From: Pseudomonadota bacterium
GTDB lineage: Bacteria > Pseudomonadota > Alphaproteobacteria > Rhizobiales > Devosiaceae
Length of the DNA stretch: 6,606 nt
Assembly: GCA_023387585.1 (NCBI GenBank)
Contig: JAEWHZ010000054.1
Span: 1-6,606 of the forward strand
Reading direction: 5' to 3'
Position 1 is the stretch's first letter. The number at the start of each line of letters is the position of its first letter. Made by a program: the position numbers and the translations under genes. The notes beneath the pieces were generated by a model. That model saw only the letters and a list, made by a program, of their open reading frames with translations. It was not told where the DNA came from and ran no database searches. Shown here piece by piece: positions 6,002 to 6,606 of the stretch.

Positions 6002-6104
6002 GTCACCCCGCCGCACAGCAGACCTATCACGAGGGACCTGACCTGAAGCGCCATCGGGGCGGCTGAAGCGTTTGGAGATAGGTCCCGCCCTGCGGCGGGG
6101 TGAC
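6002..6104. repeat. 103-bp intergenic palindromic element with 14-bp terminal inverted repeats
   Basis: The ends are a perfect 14-bp inverted repeat, GTCACCCCGCCGCA (6002-6015) and its complement (6091-6104). Inside is a second perfect 8-bp pair, GACCTATC (6021-6028) and GATAGGTC (6077-6084). GGGACCT (6033-6039) could instead pair with AGGTCCC (6080-6086), so two inner folds exclude each other. The core also holds CTGAAGCG twice in direct orientation (6043-6050, 6063-6070) and GACCT three times. There is no credible coding content and no obvious target duplication at the flanks. Size, layout and position between convergent genes fit the mosaic palindromic or MITE-like intergenic repeats of Rhizobiales; it may also end transcription from both sides. 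Copy number elsewhere is unknown. Confidence 0.75.
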
Positions 6105-6121
6105 ATCGGGAACTGGGATGC

Positions 6122-6606
6122 CTACTCGTCGTAGCTGCCGACGCGGCGGGCGTAGGTGTGCATGAAATCGAGCGAGGCGAGGACGCCGCGCATGGAGAGC
6201 GTGACGCGACGCTCGGCCGGCGCGCCGGTCACCGGCACGGTGATGGTCGCCGCATTGCGTTCGCGCATGGCGTCGAGCAGGGTCTCGCGCAGCTCGGGAT
6301 CGGCGACGAAGAACTGGTTGGTGGTGTCGTAGCGCGTTTCGAGCGCGTCGCCGGCAAAGGTCATGGGCGCGTCCGCGCCGAAGCGGACGGTCAGCGGGCG
6401 CGAAGTGTCGAGGGTGCTGCCATCGCTCGGGGCATAGGTGAAGGCGATGTCGATCGCCCCGGTCAGCCGGTTATGCAGGAGGGTCAGCTTGTAGACCGGC
6501 AGATTGGCGTCGTTGAGCTCGACGCTGCCGGCCGAGGCGAAGCACGAGGTGCCGTAATAGCTCGTCGTGTCGTCCTCGTTGATCCGCTCGGGACAGGCGG
6601 CCAGCC
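6122..6606 (-). CDS. Hypothetical exported protein, possible lipoprotein (C-terminal part; start outside window)
   Basis: An open minus-strand frame runs from the right edge of the window to a TAG at 6122-6124, giving at least 160 residues. The ATG at 6362-6364 is internal, because the frame continues upstream without a stop and with ordinary protein composition. The first residues visible are LAACPE. LAAC fits a lipobox, so a signal peptide may lie just beyond the edge; a type I signal peptidase site is the alternative. One more Cys follows in YYGTSCF, about 17 residues after the first, so a disulfide is also possible. The rest alternates short polar and hydrophobic stretches typical of beta-rich periplasmic proteins, ending with a helix-like segment (GVLASLDFMHTYARRVG). 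I do not recognise the family. It converges on the radical SAM gene, with the palindromic element between them. Confidence 0.65.
   Translation of the reverse strand, partial: LAACPERINEDDTTSYYGTSCFASAGSVELNDANLPVYKLTLLHNRLTGAIDIAFTYAPSDGSTLDTSRPLTVRFGADAPMTFAGDALETRYDTTNQFFVADPELRETLLDAMRERNAATITVPVTGAPAERRVTLSMRGVLASLDFMHTYARRVGSYDE

Noticed and set aside
6002..6104. CRISPR repeat or insertion sequence remnant
   Set aside because: There is only one unit, no spacer-repeat periodicity and no transposase fragment. The layout is that of an intergenic palindromic element.
6122..6364. A complete small protein of 80 residues on the minus strand
   Set aside because: The frame stays open to the window edge and the upstream residues look like normal protein, so the ATG at 6362-6364 is an internal Met rather than the start.

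Overview
The window is GC-rich and gene-dense. Its protein families, together with a GTTC-N7-GTTC LexA-type site, point to an alphaproteobacterium, most likely of the order Hyphomicrobiales (Devosia-like is a guess from general style, not a demonstrated assignment).

Layout from left to right. The window opens inside the 3' part of a family 4 uracil-DNA glycosylase gene (1-405). A 97-base gap with a small inverted repeat follows. Next comes a tightly packed plus-strand cluster that looks like one operon: a YcaD-like MFS transporter with an acidic C-terminal tail (503-1849), a MoaB-type molybdenum cofactor protein that overlaps its end (1815-2366), an ExoD-family membrane protein starting at GTG 7 bases later (2374-3015), and a membrane-anchored alpha/beta hydrolase of the Abhydrolase_9 type that overlaps exoD by ATGA (3012-4733).

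A short intergenic stretch (4734-4823) then carries the most informative regulatory signal: a perfect GTTC-N7-GTTC direct repeat, the alphaproteobacterial SOS box, lying over a plausible -35 element. Downstream are a nested inverted repeat in the presumed leader and a good AGGAG ribosome binding site. These precede a PA0069-family (SplB/COG1533-related) radical SAM protein (4824-5972) whose last five residues are QLSLF, a match to the bacterial sliding-clamp binding consensus. Together these suggest a DNA-damage-induced radical SAM protein that docks on the replication clamp. This is the main lead in the window.

The radical SAM gene converges on a minus-strand gene of unknown function (6122-6606, running off the right edge) that appears to be exported, perhaps a lipoprotein. 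Between the two lies a 103-base element with perfect 14-bp terminal inverted repeats and internal inverted and direct repeats. It resembles the intergenic palindromic elements of Rhizobiales and may also serve as a bidirectional terminator.

No tRNA, rRNA, CRISPR array or intact insertion sequence was seen.
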